Positions 5,654 through 6,140 of a stretch of DNA of 6,140 nucleotides are shown one piece after another (within the stretch, counting starts at the first letter, position 1; each line of letters begins with the position of its first letter). This DNA is from Streptococcaceae bacterium (GTDB lineage: Bacteria; Bacillota; Bacilli; Lactobacillales; Streptococcaceae). A program made the translations under genes and the position numbers. The notes under the pieces are model-generated. The model had not been told where the DNA came from. It was given only the letters and a program-made list of their open reading frames with translations, and did not search any database. Where the stretch lies: positions 1 to 6,140 of the forward strand of contig JAITHN010000092.1 of assembly GCA_031279745.1 (NCBI GenBank). The letters run 5' to 3'.

Positions 5654-6140
5654 ATGGCAGTAATCTCTATGAAACAATTGCTTGAAGCAGGTGTTCACTT
5701 TGGACATCAAACACGTCGCTGGAACCCAAAAATGAAGAAATTCATCTTCACTGAACGTAACGGAATTCATATTCTTGATTTACAAAAAACAGTGAAATTG
5801 GTTGACGATGCATATGCTTACATGAAAGAAGTAGCTGACGAAGGCGGAATCGCTCTTTTCGTTGGGACTAAAAAACAAGCACAAGAAGCAATCAAAGACG
5901 AAGCTATCCGTAGTGGTCAATACTATGTAAATCATCGTTGGTTAGGTGGAACACTTACAAACTGGGATACAATCCAAAAACGTATTGCACGCCTTAAACA
6001 AATCAACAAGATGGAAGAAGATGGAACGTTTGACGTTCTTCCTAAGAAAGAAGTTTCTTTGTTGAACAAACAACGTGAACGTTTAGAAAAATTCTTGGGT
6101 GGAATTGCGGACATGCCTCGTATTCCTGATGTAATGTACA
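5654..6140 (+). CDS. rpsB: Small ribosomal subunit protein S2 (partial, C-terminus outside window)
   Basis: The reading frame runs open off the window end and gives 162 residues, about the first 60% of a typical S2 of some 260 residues. It begins MAVISMKQLLEAGVHFGHQT, the S2 N-terminal signature, followed by RRWNPKM, FIFTERNGIHIIDL-like sequence (here HILDL), FVGTKKQAQ and HRWLGGTLTN, all strongly conserved. The coiled insert (about 106-150) has the charged helices that contact 16S rRNA. S2 joins the 30S subunit late, on the back of the head-body junction near S1. It is transcribed from its own promoter with a leader of about 113 nt. The tsf gene usually follows but lies outside. The codon choice (frequent CGT, GGT, GGA, CAA, AAA) suits a highly expressed gene. 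Confidence 0.98.
   Translation, partial: MAVISMKQLLEAGVHFGHQTRRWNPKMKKFIFTERNGIHILDLQKTVKLVDDAYAYMKEVADEGGIALFVGTKKQAQEAIKDEAIRSGQYYVNHRWLGGTLTNWDTIQKRIARLKQINKMEEDGTFDVLPKKEVSLLNKQRERLEKFLGGIADMPRIPDVMY

Overview
The window looks like chromosomal housekeeping DNA from a low-GC Gram-positive bacterium, most likely a member of the Lactobacillales. The signs are strong Shine-Dalgarno sites (AGGAGG, AAGGAG, AAGGTGG), tightly packed co-directional genes, a YmfF-YmfH-YmfI-RodZ-PgsA gene order like that of Bacillus and its relatives, and a Firmicute-type ribosomal protein S2. I could not place it to family from the sequence alone. No mobile element, CRISPR array, tRNA, rRNA or prophage signal is visible.

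Layout. Positions 19-4959 form one tightly spaced plus-strand gene cluster: ymfF (M16-like protein without the zinc motif), ymfH (M16 protein with HFLEH), ymfI (short-chain dehydrogenase/reductase), rodZ (membrane HTH cell-shape protein) and pgsA (phosphatidylglycerophosphate synthase). Junctions are an 8-nt overlap, a 1-nt TAATG overlap, a 17-nt gap and a 22-nt gap. An intrinsic terminator begins in the pgsA stop codon. Eight bases of its downstream flank and one Shine-Dalgarno later comes a 118-residue ArsC-family thioredoxin-fold protein. A 291-nt intergenic region follows (5363-5653). It holds a GC-rich hairpin-dense block, a second terminator, the rpsB promoter overlapping that terminator's T-tract, and a leader of about 113 nt with two hairpins. 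The window ends inside rpsB, of which the first 162 residues are present.

How the genes fit together. In Bacillus subtilis YmfI is known to be needed for the 5-aminopentanol modification of elongation factor P, and the neighbouring M16 pair carries the same association in current nomenclature. RodZ and PgsA add cell-wall elongation and anionic phospholipid synthesis, so the cluster mixes a translation-factor modification group with envelope genes. The M16 pair appears to share one active site: the zinc motif is in YmfH and the Arg/Tyr substrate-binding pair is in YmfF.

I see no convincing new biological system here. The parts most worth a second look are the GC-rich structured segment between arsC and rpsB, the rpsB leader, and the fact that pgsA is followed by arsC-rpsB and not by cinA-recA as in Bacillus.
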